Shown in pieces: positions 42,820 through 51,439 of a DNA stretch of 59,721 nucleotides. Under the pieces are notes generated by a model. That model was given only the letters and a program-made list of their open reading frames with translations, was not told the origin of the DNA and ran no database searches. Source of the DNA: a bacterium (GTDB lineage Bacteria > Methylomirabilota > Methylomirabilia > Methylomirabilales > 2-02-FULL-66-22). The stretch covers positions 1 through 59,721 of the forward strand of contig JAKPQH010000253.1 in assembly GCA_029580855.1 (NCBI GenBank). The letters run 5' to 3'. The number at the start of each line of letters is the position of its first letter. The stretch's first letter is position 1. Both the position numbers and the translations under genes were made by a program.

Positions 42820-44304
42820 TCAGCCCCGCCCGACCTCTTTGACCTCAACGCCCCGCACCACCGCCTCCTTCCGCCGTCCGATGGCATACAGGCTACCCGT
42901 CAGCACGATGAGAAACCCCGCGAGGCAGGTCGTGAGAATGACAGGGCTCGCCCCGTCCATCCACTGTCCGTACAAGAGCCCCGAGATCATGCTGAAGAGC
43001 GCTACCCACCCTACGTACGTCCACGCCTTGATCCGCCCGATGATGCTGGCCGTGATCAGGATACTCTGCAAACTCAACTCGGGATCGGCCATGAGATAGG
43101 CGATGAGCGGTCCGGGATGCATGCCCAGCGACAGGAACATCTTGGCGATGGGCACCTCGACCAGCGTGGGGAAGTACATGAACACGCCGAAGACGACGCC
43201 GGCGAGGTTGCCGAAAATCGTATTCGCCCCGGCGACCGCCTGAACCCATTCCGGCCGGATGAGCTGCCGGATGATCCCGACGGCGAACACGCCCACCACG
43301 AGCAGCGGGAAGATCTGGCGGACGAACCGCCAGGTCTCCCAGAGCCATTGTTGTATCTCGTAGGCGTCGAAGTATTTTCTTGCCATGAAGGCGAGGACGC
43401 TCATCGTGAGCAGGACGCCGAACGCCTTTCCCGAGATCGCGACATCCAGCCCGCGCGCCCTTGGCTCTATTCGCACGGCCGCCACGAGGAGGGTCAGTCC
43501 GATCAGGCCAAGTGAGACCCACGTCCAACGGTTGTATCCTTCATGCACCCGCCCAAGCCCTCTCCAGGCTGAGAACCCGATGAGCAGAAGCAGACCGATC
43601 AGGATCGCCCCCTGGACGGATACCCCCTCTTCGCCTTTGGCCGCATCGAAGGGCACCAGACGAAACAGAAAATCTTGGGCCCGATCGAGACCGTCGACCG
43701 GGATTGTAAACGAGGCGTAGGAGTTGAGGAGGAGGCGCACCTGCAGCGTCCCGAAGACGAGCAACCCCACCATGAGGACCAGGAAAAGGACCGTCCTGGA
43801 CGTCAAGCCCTCTCCGCCGACAAAACCGGTGTCAGCCGCCTCGGCGTGGGCCTGGTCGTCCCGGCTGAAGATGAGCGCCATGATCAGACCGATCCCGATG
43901 CCGAAGGTGAGGGAGAGGACGACCCGCGCCAGGGCGAAGTCCCCGCCGAGGGCGACCCCCGTGTAGGCCAGCGCAAGGATGTTCCCCGCCGGCGCGAAGA
44001 ACAGAAACGTGATCGCCGGCCCGAGCCCGGCGCCCTTGGAATAGATCCCTGCGAAGAGCGGCACGATGGTGCACGAGCAGACGGCCAGGACGCTTCCCGC
44101 CATGGCCGCGGATGGGTACGCAATGACTTTCGGCGCGTTCCGCCCCAGCAGACGTGTGATGGCGTCCTTCGGAACGAGCGCCGAGAGGCCCCCGGCGATG
44201 AAAAACGCCGGCAGCAGACACAGCAAGACGTGCGCGGCCAGGTACGACGCCAAGCCCCCCAAACCACTCTGCAGCAAGAAGACGAGATACGCCCCCCACT
44301 CCAT
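42820..44304 (-). CDS. ArsP-like permease (DUF318/SO_0444-type), probable metal or organoarsenical exporter
   Basis: 494 residues with about ten membrane helices in two halves. AVCSCTIVPLFAGIYSKGAG carries the Cys-Ser-Cys pair typical of ArsP/DUF318 permeases, and FAPAGNILALAYTGVALGG and MYFPTLVEVPIAKMFLSLG are further conserved helices. Known relatives export methylarsenite and aromatic arsenicals or Cu/Zn. ArsR and a thioredoxin-like protein precede it in one operon, and an ArsM lies close by, so export of methylated arsenic is the favoured reading. Confidence 0.83.
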   Translation of the reverse strand: MEWGAYLVFLLQSGLGGLASYLAAHVLLCLLPAFFIAGGLSALVPKDAITRLLGRNAPKVIAYPSAAMAGSVLAVCSCTIVPLFAGIYSKGAGLGPAITFLFFAPAGNILALAYTGVALGGDFALARVVLSLTFGIGIGLIMALIFSRDDQAHAEAADTGFVGGEGLTSRTVLFLVLMVGLLVFGTLQVRLLLNSYASFTIPVDGLDRAQDFLFRLVPFDAAKGEEGVSVQGAILIGLLLLIGFSAWRGLGRVHEGYNRWTWVSLGLIGLTLLVAAVRIEPRARGLDVAISGKAFGVLLTMSVLAFMARKYFDAYEIQQWLWETWRFVRQIFPLLVVGVFAVGIIRQLIRPEWVQAVAGANTIFGNLAGVVFGVFMYFPTLVEVPIAKMFLSLGMHPGPLIAYLMADPELSLQSILITASIIGRIKAWTYVGWVALFSMISGLLYGQWMDGASPVILTTCLAGFLIVLTGSLYAIGRRKEAVVRGVEVKEVGRG

Positions 44305-44350
44305 GATGCCCTCGCTTAATCCGTGAGAGATCGACTCTCGCGGGTCGTGG

Positions 44351-44599
44351 TCAGGACGCCTTGCCCGTATCGGCGAAGAACTTCTTCAGCTCCGGCACCG
44401 ACGGGATCCTCCCCGACACGACGATCTTCCCGTCCACGATGACGGCTGGCGTCGTCCAGACTCCTAACTCCTGGATCTGCTTTCGGTCGGTGATGTGGGA
44501 AATGTCCGCGGCCAGGTTCAATTCGGCGCAGGCGTCGAACACGTTTTTCTCCGTCATCTGGCACCGTGGGCAACCGGGACCGGCAACTTGAATCTTCAT
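44351..44599 (-). CDS. Thioredoxin-like small redox protein (TM0996/MTH895 family)
   Basis: 82 residues from ATG 44599 with GGAGGAGG ahead. MKIQVAGPGCPRCQMTEKNV has the CxxC redox pair, and GVWTTPAVIVDGKIVVSG the cis-proline half. The family accompanies ArsR and DUF318 permeases in many bacteria. It may deliver or reduce the metal(loid) for the permease. It lies between arsR and the permease gene. Confidence 0.9.
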   Translation of the reverse strand: MKIQVAGPGCPRCQMTEKNVFDACAELNLAADISHITDRKQIQELGVWTTPAVIVDGKIVVSGRIPSVPELKKFFADTGKAS

Positions 44600-44692
44600 G
44601 GGCCTCCTCCCGAAAGCGTGATAGGGCAAACAGCGCAAGGTTCGCGCACAGCCACCTTATGACCCGCCGTTCATGGTTCGGCGCGAAAAAAA

Positions 44693-45007
44693 TCATGCCA
44701 CCGCGCTGAAGCGCGACCGCATCGTCCCTTTCACGCAGTTCTCCGCATCCTCCAACAGCTTGGCGATCTTCTTGTCGGCCAACCGATAGAAAACACGCAT
44801 CCCGCGTCGGTCGGCGATGACGATCCCCTGGCTGCGCAGGAACCCGAGATGCTTCGAGACGTTCGACTGCTCCCCGCCGATCGCCGGGAAGATTTCGCAC
44901 ACACACCGCTCCCCATCGAGGAGCAGTTCCAGGATCTTGAGGCGGGTCGGCTGGCCAAGTGCCTTGAGCAGGTCCGCCTTGAGTTGCCGCATCCGATCAT
45001 CCGCCAC
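44693..45007 (-). CDS. ArsR/SmtB-family metal(loid)-responsive repressor
   Basis: 104 residues. The helix-turn-helix region (EQSNVSKHLGFLRSQGIVIADRRG) follows ELLLDGERCVCEIF, whose Cys-Val-Cys matches the As(III)/Cd sensing motif in helix alpha3. It is the first gene of the operon with the thioredoxin-like and ArsP-like genes, so it likely represses them until metal binds. A perfect dyad overlaps its promoter. Confidence 0.93.
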   Translation of the reverse strand: MADDRMRQLKADLLKALGQPTRLKILELLLDGERCVCEIFPAIGGEQSNVSKHLGFLRSQGIVIADRRGMRVFYRLADKKIAKLLEDAENCVKGTMRSRFSAVA

Positions 45008-45020
45008 TGGATTATCTCCT

Positions 45021-45066
45021 TATGAATATGTGTTCATATCCTATTCACACCAAACCGCGGTGTCAA
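45021..45066 (-). promoter_or_regulatory. Promoter and operator of the arsR-trx-permease operon
   Basis: On the minus strand TTGACA (45066-45061), a 17-base spacer and TAGGAT (45043-45038) form a strong promoter. Immediately downstream, TATGAA-CACATA-TTCATA (45038-45021) is a perfect dyad of the ArsR/SmtB type, placed over the start region 14 bases before the ATG. The layout supports autoregulation. Confidence 0.8.
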
Positions 45067-45185
45067 GCAAGAAATCGAGGAACTCTCAAAGAGGGTGTCG
45101 CGTCGAGCACTGAACGGCCAGACCCTTCGATGGGGCACCTCTCCAAAGAGGGATGCCCGATCGATGGATCGCTCTCAGCGAGCTG

Positions 45186-45217
45186 GTGAGCGTTGCGGTC
45201 CGGACCAGACCGCTCAC
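45186..45217. terminator. Possible terminator hairpin after the arsM fusion gene
   Basis: GTGAGCG (45186-45192) pairs with CGCTCAC (45211-45217) around a self-complementary GGTCCGGACC. It lies just beyond the arsM stop on the minus strand. No T run is evident, so it may be factor-dependent. Confidence 0.4.
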
Positions 45218-45223
45218 TCACGT

Positions 45224-46579
45224 TCAAGAACAGGAGCAGCATTTCGAGGGCTGAGCGGTCAGGTCTTTCCACATAGCAACCGCCGAGACACAGCATTCGC
45301 CCCGGAACTGCGCGGTGTCGCGAATCGCTTCGGGCACTTCGTCCCGCGCCAGGCGCTGGAATCCCCACGACTCTGCCAGGGAAACAATCGTTGCCGTGAG
45401 GAGATACGCCTTCTGGACGCCTTTTCGAAGGGCGTTCTCGACGAGCGCGTCGTAGAGTCGTCGGCCTATGCCTGCCTCGCGATAGTCAGGAATGACCGCC
45501 AACGATCGGAAAAGCGCGTCCGCGCCCCGGATCTCCATCCCCACACACCCGACAACCCTTCCGTGATGGCGGGCCACCAAGAAATCGCCAAGATGCGATG
45601 CAACATCCGTGGGAAGGCCCTCCTCCGTCAAGAGCGATTCGATGGCGGAGCGGTCGCCTTTCTTTGCCGCCTCCACGGTAACCTCGGCGGCCGCGGACGT
45701 CGGCTGCGGTTTGACGCCCTCGAACCGCGCGCTCCAGATGTTTCCGGCCGCCGCGTCCGCCAAAGCCGCGGCATCCTGTCCCGCACCCGCCCCGCAGCAG
45801 AAACCGCCAAACAGGCCCTTGAGCTGGCTCGCGTCGTACACGATGCGTGACGTGACCCGCACGTCCCGCAAGCCGGCCTTCTCAAGGCCCCGGACATACG
45901 TCTCTTCGCTGATCGCACCAGCCAGACACCGGGTCCAGGCGTCACGGCTCTGCCGGACGGCCTCGGGAAGGTCTTGCGCCACGATGTCGGAGATGGAGAT
46001 CCGGCCGCCGGGGCGAAGGATCCTGCCGATTTCACCGAAGACCGCCGGCTTGTCGGGACTCAAATTGATCACGCAGTTCGAGATCACCCAGTCCACCGAG
46101 GTATCCTCAACCGGCATCTTCTCCGCTTCGCCGACACGGAACTCGACGTTTGCCAGCCCGACCACCTTGGCGTTCTGGCGGGCACGCTCGATCATCTCGG
46201 GTGTCATGTCGAGGCCGATGACCTTACCCGTTGGCCCGACCTTTTCCGCGGCGATGAAACAATCGATCCCGGCGCCCGATCCGATATCCAGCACCGTCTG
46301 GCCGGGCCCCACCCCGGCAAACGCCAGCGGAGTTCCGCATCCGAAAGAGTTCTGGAGGGCGTCAGCCGGTAGCCGGCTAAGTTCGCCCTGATCGTAGCCG
46401 GCAATCTTGACCATGCCGCCCTTCTGTTCGACGATCGCCGGCGCATGGCAGGAGTCTGCCTGGGTTCCTTCCTGGCTAACCGATCGACCGCAACACGAGG
46501 ACGAGCCCTGAATAGCCTTCGCATAGCGAGACTTCACGGCATCCTTGATATCCCGCTCGCGGAGTTCCCTTTCAGTCAT
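45224..46579 (-). CDS. arsM: Arsenite methyltransferase ArsM fused to an ArsN2-type GNAT acetyltransferase
   Basis: 451 residues. Residues about 60-270 are ArsM: VLDIGSGAGIDCFIAAEKVG (SAM site), and the three conserved cysteines C81 (GCGTP), C169 (ISNCVINLSPDK) and C218 (RCLAGAI) are in place. Residues about 298-442 are a GNAT domain (RSLAVIPDYREAGIGRRLYD, LTATIVSLAESWGFQRL) of the ArsN2 type. The C-terminus is cysteine-rich (ECC, then SKCCSCS). ArsM methylates As(III) with SAM; ArsN enzymes acetylate or detoxify arsenicals. The ATG overlaps the AhpD-like stop by 8 bases. Confidence 0.9.
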   Translation of the reverse strand: MTERELRERDIKDAVKSRYAKAIQGSSSCCGRSVSQEGTQADSCHAPAIVEQKGGMVKIAGYDQGELSRLPADALQNSFGCGTPLAFAGVGPGQTVLDIGSGAGIDCFIAAEKVGPTGKVIGLDMTPEMIERARQNAKVVGLANVEFRVGEAEKMPVEDTSVDWVISNCVINLSPDKPAVFGEIGRILRPGGRISISDIVAQDLPEAVRQSRDAWTRCLAGAISEETYVRGLEKAGLRDVRVTSRIVYDASQLKGLFGGFCCGAGAGQDAAALADAAAGNIWSARFEGVKPQPTSAAAEVTVEAAKKGDRSAIESLLTEEGLPTDVASHLGDFLVARHHGRVVGCVGMEIRGADALFRSLAVIPDYREAGIGRRLYDALVENALRKGVQKAYLLTATIVSLAESWGFQRLARDEVPEAIRDTAQFRGECCVSAVAMWKDLTAQPSKCCSCS

Positions 46580-46886
46580 GGCAACATCCTCCTTTCGCTG
46601 GACCGGCCGGCAGCGGGTCCAGCAGACCTTTCAGCGCCTCGCGCGCCTGGGCCCGAGGCCGCCCACCGTTGGTGGCCGTAACGGCGGCCATCGCCTCGCG
46701 TATGGCCCCTTCGGTAATCCCTTGGTCCTTGGCCACGCCAAGGTAGTAACGCATTCAGGGGTAACAGCCTTGTGTCATGGAGACAGCCATGCCAATGAGC
46801 GCCTTGGTGCCGCGCGAAAGCTCGCCATCGGCATAGGCAGCGTGATAGAAGTCATTGAACTGCTTTTCGAGAGTCGCCGGAAACAT
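46572..46886 (-). CDS. AhpD/carboxymuconolactone-decarboxylase-like predicted selenoprotein (CxxU)
   Basis: 104 residues read from ATG 46886 (GAAGGAGG upstream) to TGA 46574-46572, with an internal TGA at codon 44 (46757-46755). The centre reads MTQGCYP-U-MRYYLGVAKDQG. AhpD/CMD proteins have CxxC at this spot (CxxC then His/Tyr helix), so TGA replaces the second redox cysteine. A perfect 6-bp stem CCTTGG/CCAAGG (46743-46738 with 46732-46727) around loop CGTGG begins its loop 17 bases after TGA. AhpD-like CxxU selenoproteins are known. It precedes arsM by overlap, so it may support reduction of arsenicals or peroxides. Confidence 0.87.
46727..46743 (-). promoter_or_regulatory. Candidate bacterial SECIS stem-loop of the AhpD-like gene
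   Basis: CCTTGG-CGTGG-CCAAGG on the minus strand, with the loop starting 17 bases after TGA 46757-46755 and containing G at position 2. It is small but perfect and in the spacing seen for bacterial formate dehydrogenase. Confidence 0.72.
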
Positions 46887-46952
46887 AACGCCTCCTTCGG
46901 GATGTCGATGGTCAATTCGCTTTGCGGTATACAAGTATTTCCGAATAACAAA

Positions 46953-47411
46953 TCACGGCCTGCACCAGGTCTCCTGCCACCGGCGCGCGCCTTGCGAGAG
47001 CGCCACCAGCACCTTGACGGCGCCCGCCCACACCTCGGCCGGGACGCTCTGCAGGACCGCCTTCTGCGTCCCGATCGGGTCCCGCTGGATCGCGGCGCTA
47101 ATGGCTTTCCCGTGCGGCGCGATGGACACGTGGACGATGTACCGATCCTCTGGGTCCCGTCGGCGCTTGATGGATCCCCTCCGCGCCCAGTGGCTCGCGG
47201 CACGCGTCATCGTGCTGACGGATTTGAACATGCGCCTGGCAAACTGCTGCATGGTGAGATCGCCGGCCTCCGTCAGGATATCCAGAATATGGCTCTGGCT
47301 GGCGGAGATTCCGTAGCAGCAGACCTGATTTCAGTCGTGGAACTGGTGCCGCCGGAGACGTTCCTTCGTCAAATGGTGCAGCCGCCCGGCTTCTTCGGCT
47401 AGCGTCATCAT
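46953..47411 (-). CDS. MarR-family regulator interrupted by in-frame TGA (possible selenoprotein or recent nonsense mutation)
   Basis: 152 residues if read through TGA 47333-47331 (codon 27). The frame is otherwise clean: MMTLAEEAGRLHHLTKERLR, then HD-U-NQVCCYGISASQSHIL and the winged helix (TEAGDLTMQQFARRMFKSVS, then IKRRRDPEDRYIVHV). The TGA lies four residues before a conserved Cys-Cys. In relatives this position may be Cys, giving Sec, or Arg (CGA to TGA), giving a nonsense allele. A downstream stem exists but is weak (CTG/CAG pairs plus CGGA/TCCG, loop without early G). It heads the operon with the AhpD-like gene and arsM. Confidence 0.6.
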
Positions 47412-47435
47412 CGACCCTCTTTCGTTCAGCCTTAT

Positions 47436-47473
47436 TTGTATGTTACAAGTTCTTCCATCTCCCCGATTGTCAA
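47436..47473 (-). promoter_or_regulatory. Possible promoter element and operator of the marR-ahpD-arsM operon
   Basis: TTGACA (47473-47468) and a dyad TTGTA-ACA-TACAA (47448-47436) lie 25-62 bases before the marR start. A well-spaced -10 box is not seen. A related ACTTGTATACC occurs ahead of the AhpD-like gene near 46930, possibly a second site. Confidence 0.4.
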
Positions 47474-47527
47474 GGTATTTTCCGGGCGGCCACGACCCCA
47501 GGGCGGGGGTCCCCGTTGACGCGGCCC

Positions 47528-48760
47528 TCACGGGCATTGGATAAAGCCTTGCGCCCAAAGGCAGCCCCCGCAGGCCGGCGTCGTGTTCCCGAAGCAGTCT
47601 TCCTGGTTCCCGTCGGCCTTTTCGCAGGAGTTGCAGGCGGTACACGGCGAGAAATCGAAGTCTTGAAGTCGTTGGCGCAGCGCGACGTATTCCGGCGACA
47701 TCCAGATCTCGCGCAGCGTCTGCTCGTGCACCGAACCGATCGTGTGCGCCGTGGTGGTTCGGACGCGGTCCTCCAGGTAGCTCTCGTGCGTGTGCAGAAG
47801 TGGGACACACGGGCTCACGGCGCCGTCCCAGCGCACGCAGGTGCTGCCGCGTGCGACAAAGGGGCATGTGTCAACAGGCCAGAGGAGTTCGACCCCCTCG
47901 AGCCTCGGTGTATACAATCCCTGGATGACGTTTTCCAGGATGCCCGCGCACCGTCGTCCCGGGTCCATCCGCGCCATCCGGATTGTCGAACGGCCCCACA
48001 GCAACTCGCCAATAGAGCGCCGGTACAGAATCTCCTCAAGAAGCGCCGGCGTGTGTGGGTACACGTTGGTCACGAGAAACTTCCGCGCCCCGATGCGGTG
48101 CTCTAGCCGCAGCAACTCCGGAAGCTCCGCGAGATTTCGCTGCATGGCCACGAACGAGACACCGATCTCCGGGGCTTCCGATCGCTTCTCGATTTTGAGG
48201 TCCCGCAGACGCTCCAGGTTCTCCATCACCCTCCGCCACTCGCCCTCCCTTCGCACGTCCGCATAGCACTCCGGGGAGGCGCCGTCGATGGAAACCCATA
48301 GCGTGCCCAGACCGGCGTCGAGCAGCGCCGCTGTTCGCGCCTCGTCCAGCAACATCCCATTGGTGATCGCCTCTACCTGGACATTCAAGCGCTTCGCCTC
48401 TCCCACCATGCGCACGAATTCCGGATGTATCAGCGGCTCGCCGAGACCTCCGAAAAACAGGGTCGGCCGCTGATCGAGACCCCGGATGCCCTCCAGTATC
48501 CGACCGAACGTGTGCCACTCCATGTAGCCGATGGGCTCGTTCCAGATGCTCCGCATACACGTCCGGCAGTGAAGATTGCAGGCTGTGGTGGGTTCGACGT
48601 ATACACGTGCAAGCTGCATGATCGGCCGGTGGACCACCAGGCCATCCCGGAGCGTGCTCAGCTTCACGTGAGCGCCCGGCTCCAGGCCGATCGCCCGCGC
48701 GATTTCTGTCGGGATTCTCAAATTCCCCTCGTCATCCACCCGGCCATACAATGCGCGCAC
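47528..48760 (-). CDS. Radical SAM/SPASM protein of the tungsten-oxidoreductase maturase type, with AbrB-like N-terminus
   Basis: 410 residues from GTG 48760 (AGGAGA ahead). Residues about 1-45 form an AbrB/SpoVT-like segment (GRVDDEGNLRIPTEIARAIG). The radical SAM core has CNLHCRTCMR (4Fe-4S), FFGGLGEPLIHPEF and LWVSIDGASPECYADVR. The cysteine-rich SPASM end runs from DTCPF to CTACNSCE and CGGCLWAQGFIQCP. This closely recalls maturases of AOR-type tungsten enzymes. No AOR gene is in the window, so the partner is unknown. Confidence 0.78.
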   Translation of the reverse strand: MRALYGRVDDEGNLRIPTEIARAIGLEPGAHVKLSTLRDGLVVHRPIMQLARVYVEPTTACNLHCRTCMRSIWNEPIGYMEWHTFGRILEGIRGLDQRPTLFFGGLGEPLIHPEFVRMVGEAKRLNVQVEAITNGMLLDEARTAALLDAGLGTLWVSIDGASPECYADVRREGEWRRVMENLERLRDLKIEKRSEAPEIGVSFVAMQRNLAELPELLRLEHRIGARKFLVTNVYPHTPALLEEILYRRSIGELLWGRSTIRMARMDPGRRCAGILENVIQGLYTPRLEGVELLWPVDTCPFVARGSTCVRWDGAVSPCVPLLHTHESYLEDRVRTTTAHTIGSVHEQTLREIWMSPEYVALRQRLQDFDFSPCTACNSCEKADGNQEDCFGNTTPACGGCLWAQGFIQCP

Positions 48761-48892
48761 GTTGTCTCCTGATTGCGGCCCCGGATTCGTCGGGCAGCAC
48801 TCAATGTGAATCTAGAAGCATAGCCGGTTACCGTCTGCAACGGGTTTCCGGCCACCGTACGCCGTGGGGCTTGCCGTTTCCCCGACGAGGCG

Positions 48893-49964
<1,072 letters not shown>

Positions 49965-49972
<8 letters not shown>

Positions 49973-50381
49973 GTATCATCCTCCGCCGTTTTCCGCGGGC
50001 ATCTGCCGGAGCTCTCGTACTGGACCCGCTCGCGCACCGCGCCGTGCGGCCCATGGCCAGTCGCCGTTTCAGATTGACATCATCCCTGCGCAACGTGCGC
50101 TCGTTCTCCAGATGACGGCACAGTACGGCCAGCAGATCCGCCGCGGGGGTCCCATCCGTCGCACCCCGGTGGAGTCGGTAGTGCATCCAGCGGCCGTCCC
50201 TTCGCGCCGCCACGAGGCCCAGCGCGCGCAGGCTGCGCAGATGCCGTGAGATGGCATATTGCGGGATCCGGAGGGTGTCCACCAACTCGCAGACGCACAG
50301 TTCCCGCCCGCGCAGAAGCCGAAGGAGGCGCAGTCGCACGGGATCGCGCAGCGCAGCGAGAATTCGTAGAATATCCCTCAT
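49965..50381 (-). CDS. arsR: ArsR-family repressor controlling acr3
   Basis: 138 residues from ATG 50381 (GAGGTGA ahead); an ATG 30 bases upstream lies in the operator and is unlikely. [21 protein letters not shown] holds the CVC arsenite sensor; [30 protein letters not shown] is the winged helix. The basic C-terminal tail is longer than usual. It overlaps acr3 and sits behind a perfect operator. Confidence 0.92.
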
Positions 50382-50390
50382 CGTCACCTC

Positions 50391-50416
50391 ATCATATGCA
50401 TATCGGCGCATATGAT
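50391..50416 (-). promoter_or_regulatory. Operator of the arsR-acr3 operon
   Basis: ATCATATGC (50391-50399) and GCATATGAT (50408-50416) form a perfect 9-bp inverted repeat with an 8-base spacer, 10 bases upstream of the arsR start. The ATATG half-sites are usual for ArsR repressors. Confidence 0.8.
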
Positions 50417-50849
50417 ATGTCGCGTGACCCGCCTTGGCAACTCCATACGTCCGGTCGTCGCACGGCCTCCCATCTTGGAAATGCCGATAACGATCCGAAG
50501 GGGCGATGCATCGGCACCACCGCGGCCAAAGCCAGCAGGTTCCCGGTGGCCAGGATGATCCCAGCGGCGATCCGATTCTTGGGTTTGCCCCCGGTTCTGC
50601 TGTCCGGCGGGATGATCCCGAGGACCACGCGAATGCCGAGCGGAATGCGGACTGAGGATCAGGTTGTCGAGATACCCGAGCAGGGACACAGGATCGGGAA
50701 GAAGATCAATCGGACTGAAAGCGTAGCCGACCCCGCACGCCACGAGCACCCGCCCGCGCCAGGGGACGCGCGGATCCCGGCAGGCGAGATGGACGGCAAA
50801 TGGTTCCGGTGTGAGCGCTGGTGTTGCCCCGTAGTCGTCCCGTTATTGC
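50392..50849 (-). pseudogene. DUF1232 (YkvA-like) membrane protein relic
   Basis: The upstream frame reads LACRDPRVPWRGRVLVACGV and GYAFSPIDLLPDPVSLLGYL, the DUF1232 core. After a frameshift near 50655 it continues in another frame with RIPLGIRVVLGIIPPDSR, the usual C-terminal part. The frames cannot be read as one protein, so it is a relic or a sequencing error. Confidence 0.65.
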
Positions 50850-51364
50850 GCCGGTCTCACGCCACGAGTGCCCGGTCGTCCGCATTCCTCCGCGGTGAGC
50901 AAGTACGAACGATGAGCGAGACCCGTGGGAGGGTACAACGCGTCGTGCCCGTACCGACACCCGGTCGCCCCAGGATCCGCCGCGATGCCGCGTTCGCCGG
51001 ATTGTGACCTGCGAAGACCGCCCGCACGCCGACAGCGGTGCATGCGTGTACCCATCACGGCCGGGGTCGCCTCCGAAGCATCCCCACGACCCCGGTACGC
51101 GCGTCGCAAGGGGCCCCGATCTCGGCGACACCCGTTTTCGGCCCGTCGAGCCGACGGCCGCCGCGCCCCACGGGTCCGACCGTGGCCGGCGAAGATCGGC
51201 CAGTCGTCTGGGCAGATGGGACCCTTCTGAGCTTCCGCGTCGGAAAACGGCGCCCGGATGAGCCTGATCACGTCGGGATCTCCTCACACGCCCATCGCCA
51301 GATCGATGTCGGCGCCGGACCACGTCCGAAACCCGAGACGCTCGCTCCGGAGGAAACGGGCCAT
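50843..51364 (-). pseudogene. GNAT (RimJ/RimL-type) acetyltransferase relic
   Basis: From ATG 51364 the sequence is MARFLRSERLGFRTWSGADI, then DLAMGV, TGA (51286-51284), GDPDVIRLIRAPFSDAEAQ; relatives have Trp at the TGA. Other frames supply VRAVFAGHNPANAASRRIL, and the last part HDALYPPTGLAHRSYLLT returns to the first frame. Several frameshifts plus the Trp-to-stop change mark a dead gene. The remaining bases to 51439 hold nothing clear. Confidence 0.65.
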
Positions 51365-51439
51365 CGGCTGCGGCCCGCCGCAGCAGTCCGGCTCTCTTTC
51401 GGCGCTCACAATTCAACTCGTTCTGAAGGAACGGACTGA

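Noticed and set aside
45063..45368. Minus-strand frame between arsR and arsM
   Set aside because: It overlaps the arsR promoter and the end of arsM, has no ribosome site and no recognisable domain.
42336..47411. TGA reassigned to an amino acid genome-wide
   Set aside because: Many genes in the window end cleanly at TGA with overlaps or terminators, so TGA is a normal stop.
51284..51286. TGA in the GNAT relic as another selenocysteine
   Set aside because: The position is Trp in the family, the gene has further frameshifts, and no stem-loop follows.
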